From an uncultured Bacteroidales bacterium (GTDB lineage: Bacteria > Bacteroidota > Bacteroidia > Bacteroidales > P3), in NCBI GenBank assembly GCA_900316055.1, contig ONBK01000011.1, positions 1-64,000 on the forward strand: a stretch of 64,000 nucleotides of DNA, in the 5' to 3' direction. Position numbers and translations under genes: made by a program. Under the pieces are notes generated by a model. The model was not told the DNA's origin, searched no databases, and worked only from the letters and a program-made list of their open reading frames with translations. Positions 25,165 through 33,150 of the stretch are shown in pieces. Within the stretch, counting starts at the first letter, position 1. Every line of letters begins with the position of its first letter.

Positions 25165-25665
25165 ATGTCTTTACCATCGATAAAGAACCTCGCACTTTTT
25201 GCCCTTGGTGCCCTATTGCTGACGGCCTGCGGGAAAGAATACACTACCCTGCCCACTTCGCCGACCATCACCCAAGGCATCTATGGCACCGTGGTGGAAC
25301 GCTGGGGCGACTGGCAGCCGCATCCGGGCTCTACCGTTAGCGCAGGCGAAACACCTATCTCAAACGATATCTACGTGTACGAATACACCACGCTCTCGGA
25401 CCTCAATAGCCTGTCAAACGACGAGAATGGAATCCTCAGATTTCCGATAGACAGCATGCCCTACCCTCTTGTAGCCACCACCGCCTCTGCCTCCAACGGT
25501 TTCTACCAGATTCAACTCCCTGCCGGTCACTACTCTGTGCTCCTGCTGGAAAACGGGATGCTGTATTCTTGCGGGTTCGACAGCAATGTTGGTCTAATGC
25601 CCGTGACCGTCGACTCTGGTCAAGTGGTGAGGTTTAATCTCGTCCTCGACCACGCCATATATTGA
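25165..25665 (+). CDS. Lipoprotein with carboxypeptidase-regulatory-like fold
   Basis: A 166-aa lipoprotein (lipobox LLTAC, Cys22). The mature part resembles the small Bacteroidota lipoproteins with a carboxypeptidase-regulatory-like beta sandwich: QGIYGTVVERWGDWQPHPG, then DIYVYEYTT, then NGFYQIQLPAGHYSVLLLENGMLYSCGF, and a closing VTVDSGQVVRFNLVLDHAIY. The GFYQxxLPAGHYSVL pattern is typical for that fold. It is likely at the outer membrane; the function is unknown. It has its own promoter and is monocistronic by position, because a palindromic repeat and a fresh promoter separate it from priA. Confidence 0.82.
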   Translation: MSLPSIKNLALFALGALLLTACGKEYTTLPTSPTITQGIYGTVVERWGDWQPHPGSTVSAGETPISNDIYVYEYTTLSDLNSLSNDENGILRFPIDSMPYPLVATTASASNGFYQIQLPAGHYSVLLLENGMLYSCGFDSNVGLMPVTVDSGQVVRFNLVLDHAIY

Positions 25666-25697
25666 TTCCAACACCCTCTTTTCGCCCTACGAAAACC

Positions 25698-25766
25698 TTA
25701 CCAACTCCTACCCAACTCCTACCATGGTAGGACTTGATAGGGTGATGATAGCTCGATGGTAGGTTG
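25698..25766. repeat. CCAACTCCTACC palindromic repeat, copy 2
   Basis: Two direct units of CCAACTCCTACC are followed by ATGGTAGGACTTG (inverted) and a degenerate third unit. It lies between the lipoprotein stop and the priA promoter. Confidence 0.75.
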
Positions 25767-25785
25767 ATGATTCGGATTTTTTTCG

Positions 25786-25793
25786 TACTTTTG
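25786..25793 (+). promoter_or_regulatory. priA promoter, nearly leaderless
   Basis: TACTTTTG fits TAnnTTTG. Its last base is only 10 bases before the priA ATG, so the transcript would begin within a few bases of the start codon. Confidence 0.7.
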
Positions 25794-25802
25794 CACTTCG
25801 AA

Positions 25803-28325
25803 ATGGAAGACCTTCAGGTATACTTTGTCGATGTACTACTGCCGCTGCATCTGCCTGGCACCTACACTTATAGGGTGCCGCAGGAGATGAATGGACAGGT
25901 GAAGGTGGGCGCTCGTGTGGTGGTGCAGTTCGGGGCGAAAAACGCCCGGATGTACTCCGCTGTAGTGCGTCGCATCCACCAGGAGGCCCCCAAGTGGCGC
26001 TCGAAGTATATCATGGCCGTTCTCGACGAGGAGCCCATCGTCACCGAACATCAGATGGAGTTCTGGGAATGGATGGCGCGCTACTATATGTGTTGCCCAG
26101 GCGACGTGATGGCCTGCGCCCTGCCGGCAGGTCTGAAGTTGGCCAGCGAAAGTGCTGTGACGATACACCCCGAATTCACGGGGGAGCTGTCGAGCCTCTC
26201 GAAACTGGAGATGAGCGTGGTACAGTTGCTCTCGGAGCATCCCGTGATGCGGGTGGTGGACATCAGCCGCGCCATCGGGGTGCAGAAAATCATGCCGCTG
26301 ATCCGAGGAATGATCGAGCGCGAAATTGTGGTGATGGACGAGGAACTGAAGGAACGTTTTCGTCCAAAGAAATCGACATACGTGGTGCTCTCGCCCGAGT
26401 ATACCTCAGCCGAGGCGCAACGAGCCCTCTTCGACGAGTTGGAGCGGAAGAAGCGCGTGAAGCAGGTGGAACTGATGATGCAGTTCCTGCAACTTTCGAA
26501 GTTTGGCAAGGAGGCCGTTCCCAAGCGTGATCTGACGCAAGGCTCCGCACTGCAGACGCTTATCAAAAACGGTGTGCTGACCGTCGAAGAGCGCGTGGAG
26601 AGCCGCCTGAAAGACTACTGCGGCGACGATCTCGTCGACCCAAGCAGTATCGTCCTCAACGAGGAGCAGCAACAGGCGTTTGATTGCTTGAATGCGTCAA
26701 TGCTTGAATGCTTGAGTGCTGACATATCTCACTCAAACAATCAAACAATCAAGCAATCAGGCAATCAGAAGCCAGTATGGCTTCTGCATGGAGTAACCTC
26801 CAGTGGCAAAACAGAGATCTATATCAAACTCATCGACGAGGTGGTTCGCAGCGGACGGCAGGCGTTGTTCCTGCTGCCTGAAATAGCGTTAACTGCACAG
26901 ATTATCAACCGTCTGAGGAAGTATTTCGGCGATAAGGTGGGTGTTTACCATTCGCGCTTCAGCATGAGCGAGCGTACAGAGGTATGGCAACGTACCATCA
27001 CAGGCGGCTATCAGGTGCTGCTGGGTGCCCGCAGTGCTGTGTTCCTGCCTTTCAAAGACCTGGCGCTGGTCATCGTCGACGAGGAGCACGACACTTCCTA
27101 CAAGCAATATGAGCCCGCTCCGCGCTACCAGGCGCGCGATGCGGCGTTGTATCTGGCACGTCTGTGGGGTGCGCGGACGGTGTTGGGTAGCGCTACGCCG
27201 AGTGTAGAGACCTACTACAACGCTCAGGCAGGGAAATACGGACTCGTCACGCTGACAAAACGTTACGGAGGATTTACACTACCAGAAGTGACATGCGTGG
27301 ATATGAAAGAGGCCTTCCGCCAAGGACAGGTAAAGGGACACTTCTCCTCTACCCTACTCCAGGCCATCGAGGAGGCGCTCTTGCAGAAGCGGCAGGTCAT
27401 CCTCTTCCAAAACCGACGAGGCTTTTCCCTGCGGCTGGAGTGCGACGACTGCCACGAGGTGCCACACTGCATCCACTGCGATGTGTCGCTGGTGTACCAT
27501 AAAGCCACCAACTCGCTGCGCTGTCACTATTGTGGCTACTCCATCCCCGTACCCTCTGAGTGTCCGGCCTGCCATTCTACACATTTAAAGATGACCGGCG
27601 TGGGTACAGAGCGCATCGAGGAGGACCTCCAGATTATGTTTCCCGAGGCGCGTGTGGCACGAATGGACCTCGACAGCACATTGCAGAAAAACCAATACCT
27701 CGAGTTACTTAACGACTTTGAACAGCATAAGATAGATATTCTCGTGGGGACACAGATGGTCACCAAAGGACTCGACTTCGAGCGTGTGAGTGTGGTGGGT
27801 ATCATCAACGCCGACAACATTATCAACTACCCCTCTTTCCGCTCCTATGAGCATGCTTTCCAGCAGATGACGCAGGTCTCCGGCCGCGCGGGTCGTCACG
27901 GAACCGGTGGACGGGTGATACTGCAGACCTACAATCCTCACCACCAGGTGATAGAGAATGTGATGAAGGCCGACTACAAGGCTCTCTACGAGGAGCAGAT
28001 ACAGGAGCGCCGCATCTTCCTCTACCCGCCCTACTACCGACTCATCGAAATAACCCTCAAGCACCGCGATGCCGAGGTGCTCAATTCCGCCGCCGACTGG
28101 ATGGCCGCCCAGTTGCGGGGAGTCTTCGCCACACGGGTGATGGGCCCCGAATACCCTCTGGTGAGCCGCATCCGGGGACTCTATCTCAAAATAGTCACCC
28201 TGCGCTTCGAGAAGAGCGAACCGGTGACTGATGCCAAACGTGTGATTTGGCAGATTGGCGACGACCTGACAAAGCAGGAAGGTTGGAGCGGCGTGAGCGT
28301 CATCTACGACGTTGATCCAATGTAA
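25803..28325 (+). CDS. priA: Primosomal replication helicase PriA
   Basis: An 840-aa PriA, the 3'-5' helicase that reloads the replisome at stalled forks. It has the N-terminal 3'-DNA-binding domain (YFVDVLLPLHLPGTYTYRVP), winged helix, Walker A (HGVTSSGKTE), DEEHD (Walker B), GSATPS, and the zinc-binding cysteines (CDDCxxxxxCxxCD, CHYCG, CPACH). The ATG at 25803 matches the family start; an extension to 25764 would overlap the promoter. Between the winged helix and Walker A about 30 codons (26678-26768) are an octamer palindrome encoding a Ser/Asn/Gln-rich peptide. Relatives have only a short link there, so it is a clear in-frame insertion next to the ATP site. Confidence 0.97.
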   Translation: MEDLQVYFVDVLLPLHLPGTYTYRVPQEMNGQVKVGARVVVQFGAKNARMYSAVVRRIHQEAPKWRSKYIMAVLDEEPIVTEHQMEFWEWMARYYMCCPGDVMACALPAGLKLASESAVTIHPEFTGELSSLSKLEMSVVQLLSEHPVMRVVDISRAIGVQKIMPLIRGMIEREIVVMDEELKERFRPKKSTYVVLSPEYTSAEAQRALFDELERKKRVKQVELMMQFLQLSKFGKEAVPKRDLTQGSALQTLIKNGVLTVEERVESRLKDYCGDDLVDPSSIVLNEEQQQAFDCLNASMLECLSADISHSNNQTIKQSGNQKPVWLLHGVTSSGKTEIYIKLIDEVVRSGRQALFLLPEIALTAQIINRLRKYFGDKVGVYHSRFSMSERTEVWQRTITGGYQVLLGARSAVFLPFKDLALVIVDEEHDTSYKQYEPAPRYQARDAALYLARLWGARTVLGSATPSVETYYNAQAGKYGLVTLTKRYGGFTLPEVTCVDMKEAFRQGQVKGHFSSTLLQAIEEALLQKRQVILFQNRRGFSLRLECDDCHEVPHCIHCDVSLVYHKATNSLRCHYCGYSIPVPSECPACHSTHLKMTGVGTERIEEDLQIMFPEARVARMDLDSTLQKNQYLELLNDFEQHKIDILVGTQMVTKGLDFERVSVVGIINADNIINYPSFRSYEHAFQQMTQVSGRAGRHGTGGRVILQTYNPHHQVIENVMKADYKALYEEQIQERRIFLYPPYYRLIEITLKHRDAEVLNSAADWMAAQLRGVFATRVMGPEYPLVSRIRGLYLKIVTLRFEKSEPVTDAKRVIWQIGDDLTKQEGWSGVSVIYDVDPM
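26678..26768. repeat. Octamer palindrome inside priA
   Basis: The left arm has five 8-bp units of the TGATTGCT/TGAATGCT type, the centre is about 10 bases, and the right arm has five inverted units (CACTCAAA, CAATCAAA, CAATCAAG, CAATCAGG, CAATCAG). It is in frame and encodes about 30 residues. Confidence 0.88.
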
Positions 28326-28363
28326 AGATTACCGGTTATTGATTATTGAGTTTTTTTTCAAAA

Positions 28364-28396
28364 ATTTCAATTTTCAATTTTCAATTTTCATTTTTT
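28364..28396. repeat. CAATTTT heptamers upstream of the SRP RNA
   Basis: Three or four CAATTTT units lie just before the promoter box at 28400. Confidence 0.6.
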
Positions 28397-28399
28397 TCG

Positions 28400-28407
28400 T
28401 ATCTTTG
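28400..28407 (+). promoter_or_regulatory. Promoter for the SRP RNA
   Basis: TATCTTTG, a perfect TAnnTTTG box, lies 5-7 bases before the expected RNA start near 28413. Confidence 0.75.
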
Positions 28408-28412
28408 CAAAT

Positions 28413-28564
28413 CGTAAAGGACGCGGAGAAATAGAACAACTCCGTATACCTCAGAGAGATAGGGCAAGTCTTATACGACCAGCTCCCATTGAATCCCCCA
28501 GGGTAGGAATACAGCAAGGGTGTTTGGTTGTAGCGGTGCGATATAATCAGCTTGCCCTTTTTTT
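28413..28564 (+). ncRNA. ffs: Signal recognition particle RNA (4.5S, small type)
   Basis: The RNA that joins Ffh in the signal recognition particle. Domain IV is recognisable: CCCCCAGGG, then TAGGAATACAGCAAGGG, which matches the conserved CAGG...GGAA...AGCA core with the Ffh-binding asymmetric loop. The outer helix pairs AGGGCAAG (28461-28468) with CTTGCCCT (28551-28558), followed by a T run that also ends transcription. A separate 5' hairpin CGGAG/CTCCG (28424-28443) lies before the outer helix and is probably trimmed. The exact mature 5' end is uncertain. No protein frame spans this 250-base gap. Confidence 0.88.
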
Positions 28565-28577
28565 ATGGACATAAGTG

Positions 28578-29270
28578 ATGGTAGGAGCATATTTAGCAAT
28601 AATCTTGGGAGTGACAGTATGGTCGCTCATGACGTTGGCGGGACGCAGAGTTCCCGACGGTGTGATGCGTGGTGTCACTGTTTTTGGCGGTGCATTCCTT
28701 TTGGGAGTCTGTGTATTGGGATTGTTGCCGGAGGCGATGGAAGGAACCTCTCGCCTACCCTTGTTTTGCATCCTTGCGGGATTCCTCATTCAGCAACTCC
28801 TCGAAGGACTGTCGGCCCATGCCGAGCATGGCCATGTGGAGGGCCACGAACACGGTGTTCCCGTCTTTGGACTGATGTTGGGTCTCTGTCTCCATGCCTT
28901 CCTCGAAGGCATGCCGTTAGTAGAGGGAGACGGCACAGTGAACCAAGGCCTTGTGTGGGGCATCGTTATCCATAATATCCCGGTGGCACTGATACTGGTG
29001 GCGCTACTTGCTGCCCATCGAATGGGATTCTGGAAGGTGTTGGTGTTACTAGTGCTCTTTGGCGCTATGTCGCCCGCAGGTTCGCTCGTTAACCTCTATA
29101 TCGTACAACCTAACGAGGAGCAGCAGCAGATGATAATAGGACTGGTGATCGGTGTGTTGCTGCACGTGAGCAGCAGCATCCTCTTCGACCATAAACGTCA
29201 TGGATTCAGTTGGCTCAATATAGGCCTCACCGTTTTGGCCTTCGCTGCCACCTACCTTATCATCCATTGA
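28578..29270 (+). CDS. ZIP-family divalent metal transporter
   Basis: A 230-aa inner-membrane protein of the ZIP family (zinc or iron uptake, or regulated export). The signature helices are present: TM4 with CLHAFLEGMPL (His and Glu metal ligands) and TM5 with IVIHNIPVALIL, with eight predicted spans in total. The loop after TM3 is rich in His (HAEHGHVEGHEHG), the usual metal-sensing loop of ZIP proteins. ATG at 28578 is preferred; a GTG one codon upstream is possible. It lies 14 bases after the SRP RNA terminator and 36 bases before prfB. Its TGA stop is at the edge of an octamer repeat. Confidence 0.9.
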   Translation: MVGAYLAIILGVTVWSLMTLAGRRVPDGVMRGVTVFGGAFLLGVCVLGLLPEAMEGTSRLPLFCILAGFLIQQLLEGLSAHAEHGHVEGHEHGVPVFGLMLGLCLHAFLEGMPLVEGDGTVNQGLVWGIVIHNIPVALILVALLAAHRMGFWKVLVLLVLFGAMSPAGSLVNLYIVQPNEEQQQMIIGLVIGVLLHVSSSILFDHKRHGFSWLNIGLTVLAFAATYLIIH

Positions 29271-29303
29271 CACATTCACGCATTCAAACAATCAAGCATT
29301 CTA
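29268..29303. repeat. Octamer repeat between the ZIP gene and prfB
   Basis: CATTCACG, CATTCAAA, CAATCAAG, CATTCT units fill the 36-base gap and include the ZIP stop codon. Confidence 0.75.
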
Positions 29304-29306
29304 TCA

Positions 29307-30419
29307 ATGACCAACCAAGAACAGATAAAAGACCTGCTTTCGCGCAAGGATGCGCTTAAAAAATTCCTCGATATCGACGCCACATCAGCATGGATTGCCG
29401 AAGAGGAGAAGAAGACGGAAGCCCCCGACTTCTGGAGCGATCCCAAGGAGGCTCAGAAGGTGGTGAAGGGCATCAACGCCAAGAAGAGTTGGGTAACAGC
29501 CTTCAAGGATGTCGACACAGCCTGTGGCGACCTCGAGGTAATGGGCGAATTCTTCGAATCAGGCGACGCCTCCGAGGAGGAACTGCTGGCGCAGATTGCC
29601 ACGACACAGAAGAAGGTCGAAGAGCTGGAATTCAAGAATATGCTGCGTTCCGACAGCGACCGTCTTGATGCCGTGCTGAGCATCAATGCCGGTGCCGGTG
29701 GCGTGGAGGCGCAGGACTGGGCCGAGATGCTCATGCGCATGTATATCCGCTATGCTGAAACCCACGGTTACAAGGTGGTCATCAGCAACTCCCTCGACGG
29801 CGACGGCGCCGGTATCAAGAGCTGTACCCTACAGATTGAGGGCGACTTCGCCTACGGCTACCTGAAGAGCGAAACGGGTGTCCACCGTCTGGTGCGCGTC
29901 TCCCCTTTCAATGCCCAAGGTAAACGTATGACAAGCTTCACAAGTGTCAGTGTAACACCACTTGTGGATGATTCGATTGAAGTGGTGGTTGATATGTCGA
30001 AACTTTCGTGGGATACCTTCCGCAGCGGCGGTGCCGGCGGACAGAATGTGAACAAGGTGGAGAGTGGTGTGCGTCTGCGCTACCAGTACAAAGACCCCTA
30101 TACCGGCGAGGAGGAGGAGATACTCATCGAGAACACCGAGACCCGCGACCAGCCCAAGAATAAGGAAAACGCCCTGCGTCTGCTGCGCTCGCAACTCTAT
30201 GACCGCGAGCTGAAACACCGCATGGAGGAGAAAGACAAAATCAAAGCCTCGCAGAAAAAGATTGAATGGGGCTCGCAGATACGGAGTTACGTGATGGACG
30301 ACCGCCGCGTGAAAGACCACCGCACCAACTACCAGACCTCCGATGTCGCCGGCGTCCTTGACGGTAAACTTGACGAATTCATCAAAGCCTACCTGATGGA
30401 ATTCGGCGCCGAAGGTTGA
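29307..30419 (+). CDS. prfB: Peptide chain release factor 2
   Basis: A 370-aa RF2, which ends translation at UGA and UAA. The stop-codon-reading tripeptide SPF is at residues 199-201 (RVSPFNAQGKR), and the GGQ motif that triggers peptide release at 244-246 (SGGAGGQNVNKVESG). Most bacterial prfB genes carry an in-frame UGA near codon 25 that is bypassed by a +1 frameshift; here the matching region (LKKFLDIDA) is one uninterrupted frame, so that autoregulation is absent. The start ATG at 29307 fits. It is preceded by an octamer array and the ZIP transporter gene. Confidence 0.96.
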   Translation: MTNQEQIKDLLSRKDALKKFLDIDATSAWIAEEEKKTEAPDFWSDPKEAQKVVKGINAKKSWVTAFKDVDTACGDLEVMGEFFESGDASEEELLAQIATTQKKVEELEFKNMLRSDSDRLDAVLSINAGAGGVEAQDWAEMLMRMYIRYAETHGYKVVISNSLDGDGAGIKSCTLQIEGDFAYGYLKSETGVHRLVRVSPFNAQGKRMTSFTSVSVTPLVDDSIEVVVDMSKLSWDTFRSGGAGGQNVNKVESGVRLRYQYKDPYTGEEEEILIENTETRDQPKNKENALRLLRSQLYDRELKHRMEEKDKIKASQKKIEWGSQIRSYVMDDRRVKDHRTNYQTSDVAGVLDGKLDEFIKAYLMEFGAEG

Positions 30420-30502
30420 ACCTCGAAGAAACGCGCCAAAGTCTTGTTGATAAGTTCTCAATCTCTTTTTAGAAATAATTATTAATAATTAATTTTTAAT
30501 CG

Positions 30503-30510
30503 TATCTTTG
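30503..30510 (+). promoter_or_regulatory. Promoter for the nrnA gene
   Basis: TATCTTTG fits TAnnTTTG, about 45 bases before the ATG; a small TCGGG/CCCGA hairpin lies just after it. Confidence 0.7.
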
Positions 30511-30555
30511 CATCGGGTTTCCCGAACGTGGAAATCGTGTAATGTATTGTGATAC

Positions 30556-31608
30556 ATGGAGATTGAATGCAGATACGATGTCAAATTCGTTGACGGATGG
30601 CAGCCGGAGGCACTTAAAAAGTGTTTGGCGGGTGCCCATCGCATTGTGATGACGGCCCATAGCAATGCCGATGGCGACGCCGTGGGTTCGCTCACCGCCA
30701 TGTTTGCACTCATTCACGCAATCACGCAATCAGGCAATCAAGCAATATCCCTCACCCCCATGCTTCCGGATGGCTGTCCGGAAGACCTGGCATGGCTTCC
30801 TCATACCGACCTCATCCTTAGTGGGAAGAGCGACCTACAGCGCTGTCAGGAGACCATCCGTGAGGCCGACCTCATCGTCTGTATGGACCTCAGTACCCTC
30901 GACCGCACGGGAGTGTTGGCCGAGAGCATCAAGGCCTCGCAGGCACGCAAGGTCCTTTTTGACCACCATATCGGTCCCGACCGCGATGCCTTCGATCTCG
31001 TGGTCTCCGACCCTGAGATTTCGAGCACTTGCGAACTCATCTATTGGGCATTTCGCATCAGCTATGGCCGAGAGGTCTTCGATGGCGACTCCGCCGCGAG
31101 TCTCTTTACCGGGCTCTGCACCGACACTGGCACCTTTACCTACAGCAACCGTCAGCAGAGTATTTACCTCGCCGCCGGCGAGTTGTCCCAGATGGGCATT
31201 GACCCCATGGAAATCAATCGTCAGATTAAGAATGTCTTCACCGAGGCGCGCCTGAAATTCTTCGGCTACGCCATGAGCCAGCTCCTCACCGTTTATCCCG
31301 AGCAGCAAGCCGCCCTGATGGTCATCCGCAAAGAAGATATGCAGCGCTATGGAGTCGAGAGTGCCGACCTCACGGGTCTTGTCAACGAGGTGATGAAACT
31401 CCACATTGTCGACTGTGCCATCCTCGTGCGCGAGGAGGAAAATCGTGTGCGCCTCTCGTTGCGCTCGAAACGCTTCACCGATGTCAATCAGATGGCTGGC
31501 GAACTCTTCAATGGCGGTGGCCATACCCGCGCTGCCGGTGCCACCAGTTTTCTCTCGCTCGACGAAACGGTCGATTCTGTGAAACGAAAATTGGGAGTGG
31601 GAGTTTGA
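30556..31608 (+). CDS. nrnA: DHH/DHHA1 phosphoesterase (NrnA-like oligoribonuclease/pAp phosphatase)
   Basis: A 350-aa phosphoesterase that degrades nanoRNAs (2-5 nt) and pAp or cyclic-dinucleotide products. The manganese-binding motifs are visible: HSNADGDAVGS near residue 35, D in VCMDLSTLDR, DHH in KVLFDHHIG, and the DHHA1 substrate motif GGGHTRAAGA near the C-terminus. An octamer repeat (30710-30746) encodes IHAITQSGNQAIS between strand one and the next motif, likely an in-frame insertion. The ATG at 30556 is downstream of a TAnnTTTG promoter. It is probably first in an operon with the two FKBP lipoproteins and adk. Confidence 0.93.
   Translation: MEIECRYDVKFVDGWQPEALKKCLAGAHRIVMTAHSNADGDAVGSLTAMFALIHAITQSGNQAISLTPMLPDGCPEDLAWLPHTDLILSGKSDLQRCQETIREADLIVCMDLSTLDRTGVLAESIKASQARKVLFDHHIGPDRDAFDLVVSDPEISSTCELIYWAFRISYGREVFDGDSAASLFTGLCTDTGTFTYSNRQQSIYLAAGELSQMGIDPMEINRQIKNVFTEARLKFFGYAMSQLLTVYPEQQAALMVIRKEDMQRYGVESADLTGLVNEVMKLHIVDCAILVREEENRVRLSLRSKRFTDVNQMAGELFNGGGHTRAAGATSFLSLDETVDSVKRKLGVGV
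30710..30746. repeat. Octamer repeat inside nrnA
   Basis: CATTCACG, CAATCACG, CAATCAGG, CAATCAAG, CAAT in a row, in frame, one arm only. Confidence 0.78.
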
Positions 31609-31629
31609 AATAAGAGATAAGAGTTAAGA

Positions 31630-32208
31630 ATGATGAATATGCTAAAACAGAGTCTGTCAGCTTTCGGCGGTGTCAAACGGCATCGTCTTGCATTCTTCAT
31701 TCTTCATTCTTCATTCTTCATTCTTTTGACAGCGTGTAACAATGACGTTCCCGTTATCGAGATACCGCAGGCCAAAAGTTCCAACGAGCCGGATCTCATC
31801 AAGACCAACCGGATGATTGCACAGCGAGAGAATACAGAGATAGAAAACTTTGCCGCACGGCGGAACTGGAAGATGGGTGACATCGGTTCCGGCATCAAAG
31901 TGATGAAGACCCGCGAGGGTCATGGCCCGGTGGCCGACTACAACGACACCGCCTATATCCGCTATACCGTGAAAAATATCGAGGACAAAGTGGTGTACTC
32001 CGATGTGACCGACACCATCGTCGTCGGCCGACTGCAGCCCAACCGCGGCCTCGACTTCGCCCTTCGTACCCTCAACGAGGGCAGTAAAGCCACGGTCATC
32101 CTTCCCTCCGAAGAGGCCTACGGCGTACCGGGCGACGGCGACCGCATAGGCAAACGATGGGTGCTAATCTATGATTTGGAAGTGAGAGAATTAAGAATTA
32201 AAAATTAA
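31630..32208 (+). CDS. FKBP-type peptidyl-prolyl isomerase lipoprotein (GldI-like)
   Basis: A 192-aa lipoprotein with one FKBP domain, resembling GldI-type periplasmic isomerases of Bacteroidota. The signal (residues 1-36) ends at LLTAC. It is unusual: the hydrophobic core FFILHSSFFILL is written by five CATTCTT repeat units (31691-31727). The isomerase domain has YNDTAYIRYTVKN at its start and LNEGSKATVILPSEEAYGVPGDGDRIGKRWVLIYDLEV at the end, typical of FKBP. The C-terminal RELRIKN and the stop codon come from an AATTAAAA repeat. It is 17 bases before a second FKBP gene. Confidence 0.88.
   Translation: MMNMLKQSLSAFGGVKRHRLAFFILHSSFFILLTACNNDVPVIEIPQAKSSNEPDLIKTNRMIAQRENTEIENFAARRNWKMGDIGSGIKVMKTREGHGPVADYNDTAYIRYTVKNIEDKVVYSDVTDTIVVGRLQPNRGLDFALRTLNEGSKATVILPSEEAYGVPGDGDRIGKRWVLIYDLEVRELRIKN
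31691..31727. repeat. CATTCTT heptamers forming a signal-peptide core
   Basis: Five units of CATTCTT or TCATTCT encode ILHSSFFILL directly before the lipobox of the FKBP lipoprotein. Confidence 0.82.
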
Positions 32209-32225
32209 AAATTACAAATACAGTC

Positions 32226-33143
32226 ATGAAACACAACATGAAATGGGCCACCCTCGTGGTGGCGGGTGCAGCGATGATGTTCGCCTGCAAGAGTGAAAAC
32301 AAAGACCAGTTCGACTCCATCTCAGAGGGTCTCTCCTACCAGATGGAAAAGGAAAATCCCTCCGGCCAGCAGGTACAGGAAGGCGACGTGCTCGTGGGTG
32401 AGATGACCGTCAAGTTCGACGACTCTCTCATCTTCGACACCAAAGGTAAGGTGCAGCGCATCGCCCTCGCCAACCCCAACTGGGAAGTGAAGGTGGGCGA
32501 AGGCCTCCTCAAGATGCATGTCGGCGAGATTGCCACCTTCGCCATCGATGCCGACCTTATGGCCAAGTACCTCAATCCTAACCAGATGCCCACCAACTAC
32601 AAGGCTGGCACTAACCAGAAAATCTACTACCGTATCAACCTGCAGGACATCGTCACCCGCGAGGAACTCCAACAGGAGCAGAGCAACTATGAGAACAATA
32701 TGCGCGAAATGGAACAGGAAGAGCCTGAGGCCATTGCCGAGTATATCAAGGCCAACAACATCACCGTCCAGCCCAATGCCGACGGCCTCTATGTCGTTGT
32801 CAAGAAGAAAGGCAACGGTCCCAAGGTCACCATGGGCAAACAGGTCTCCGTCAATTACACCGGCCGTCTGCTCGATGGTACCATCTTCGACTCCAGCGTG
32901 GAGAGCGACGCTCGCACAGGTAATGTCTACGATGCCCGTCGTCAGTACGAGCCCTTCACCTTCCAGATTGGCGCCGGCCAGGTAATCTCCGGCTGGGACA
33001 ACGGCCTCTTGAACCAGACCGTCGGCACCACCCTCCAGCTCATCATCCCCTCCAAGGAAGCCTACGGCAGCCGTGGCGCTGGCAACCGCATCCCCCCCTA
33101 CTCCCCCCTCGTCTTCGATATCGAGATTGTTGGTGTTAAATAA
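32226..33143 (+). CDS. FKBP-type peptidyl-prolyl isomerase, lipoprotein
   Basis: A 305-aa lipoprotein (lipobox MFAC, Cys21) with two FKBP-like halves. The first (residues 50-145) is degenerate. The second (about 200-305) is complete: VSVNYTGRLLDGTIFDSS, FQIGAGQVISGWDNGLLNQTVGTTLQLIIPSKEAYGSRGAGNRIPPYSPLVFDIEIV, with all the usual core residues of the active site. It would speed proline isomerisation of exported proteins at the cell envelope. It follows the GldI-like gene by 17 bases and precedes adk by 7, so all three belong to one transcript. Confidence 0.93.
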   Translation: MKHNMKWATLVVAGAAMMFACKSENKDQFDSISEGLSYQMEKENPSGQQVQEGDVLVGEMTVKFDDSLIFDTKGKVQRIALANPNWEVKVGEGLLKMHVGEIATFAIDADLMAKYLNPNQMPTNYKAGTNQKIYYRINLQDIVTREELQQEQSNYENNMREMEQEEPEAIAEYIKANNITVQPNADGLYVVVKKKGNGPKVTMGKQVSVNYTGRLLDGTIFDSSVESDARTGNVYDARRQYEPFTFQIGAGQVISGWDNGLLNQTVGTTLQLIIPSKEAYGSRGAGNRIPPYSPLVFDIEIVGVK

Positions 33144-33150
33144 GAAAAAT

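Noticed and set aside
26678..26768. Possible CRISPR array
   Set aside because: The repeats have 7-9-bp units with no spacers of 30 or so bases and no cas genes nearby; they are tandem or inverted low-complexity arrays.
28547..28975. Alternative protein frames over the SRP RNA and ZIP start
   Set aside because: They overlap the structured RNA or run in the wrong frame of the ZIP gene; the membrane helices and metal motifs fix the true frame.
29307..29400. Hidden frameshift in prfB
   Set aside because: The whole protein, including the start region, is in one frame with normal length; no UGA slip site was seen.
33073..33150. N-terminal extension of adenylate kinase
   Set aside because: It overlaps the FKBP gene in another frame; the family begins at MKNIVIFGAPG.
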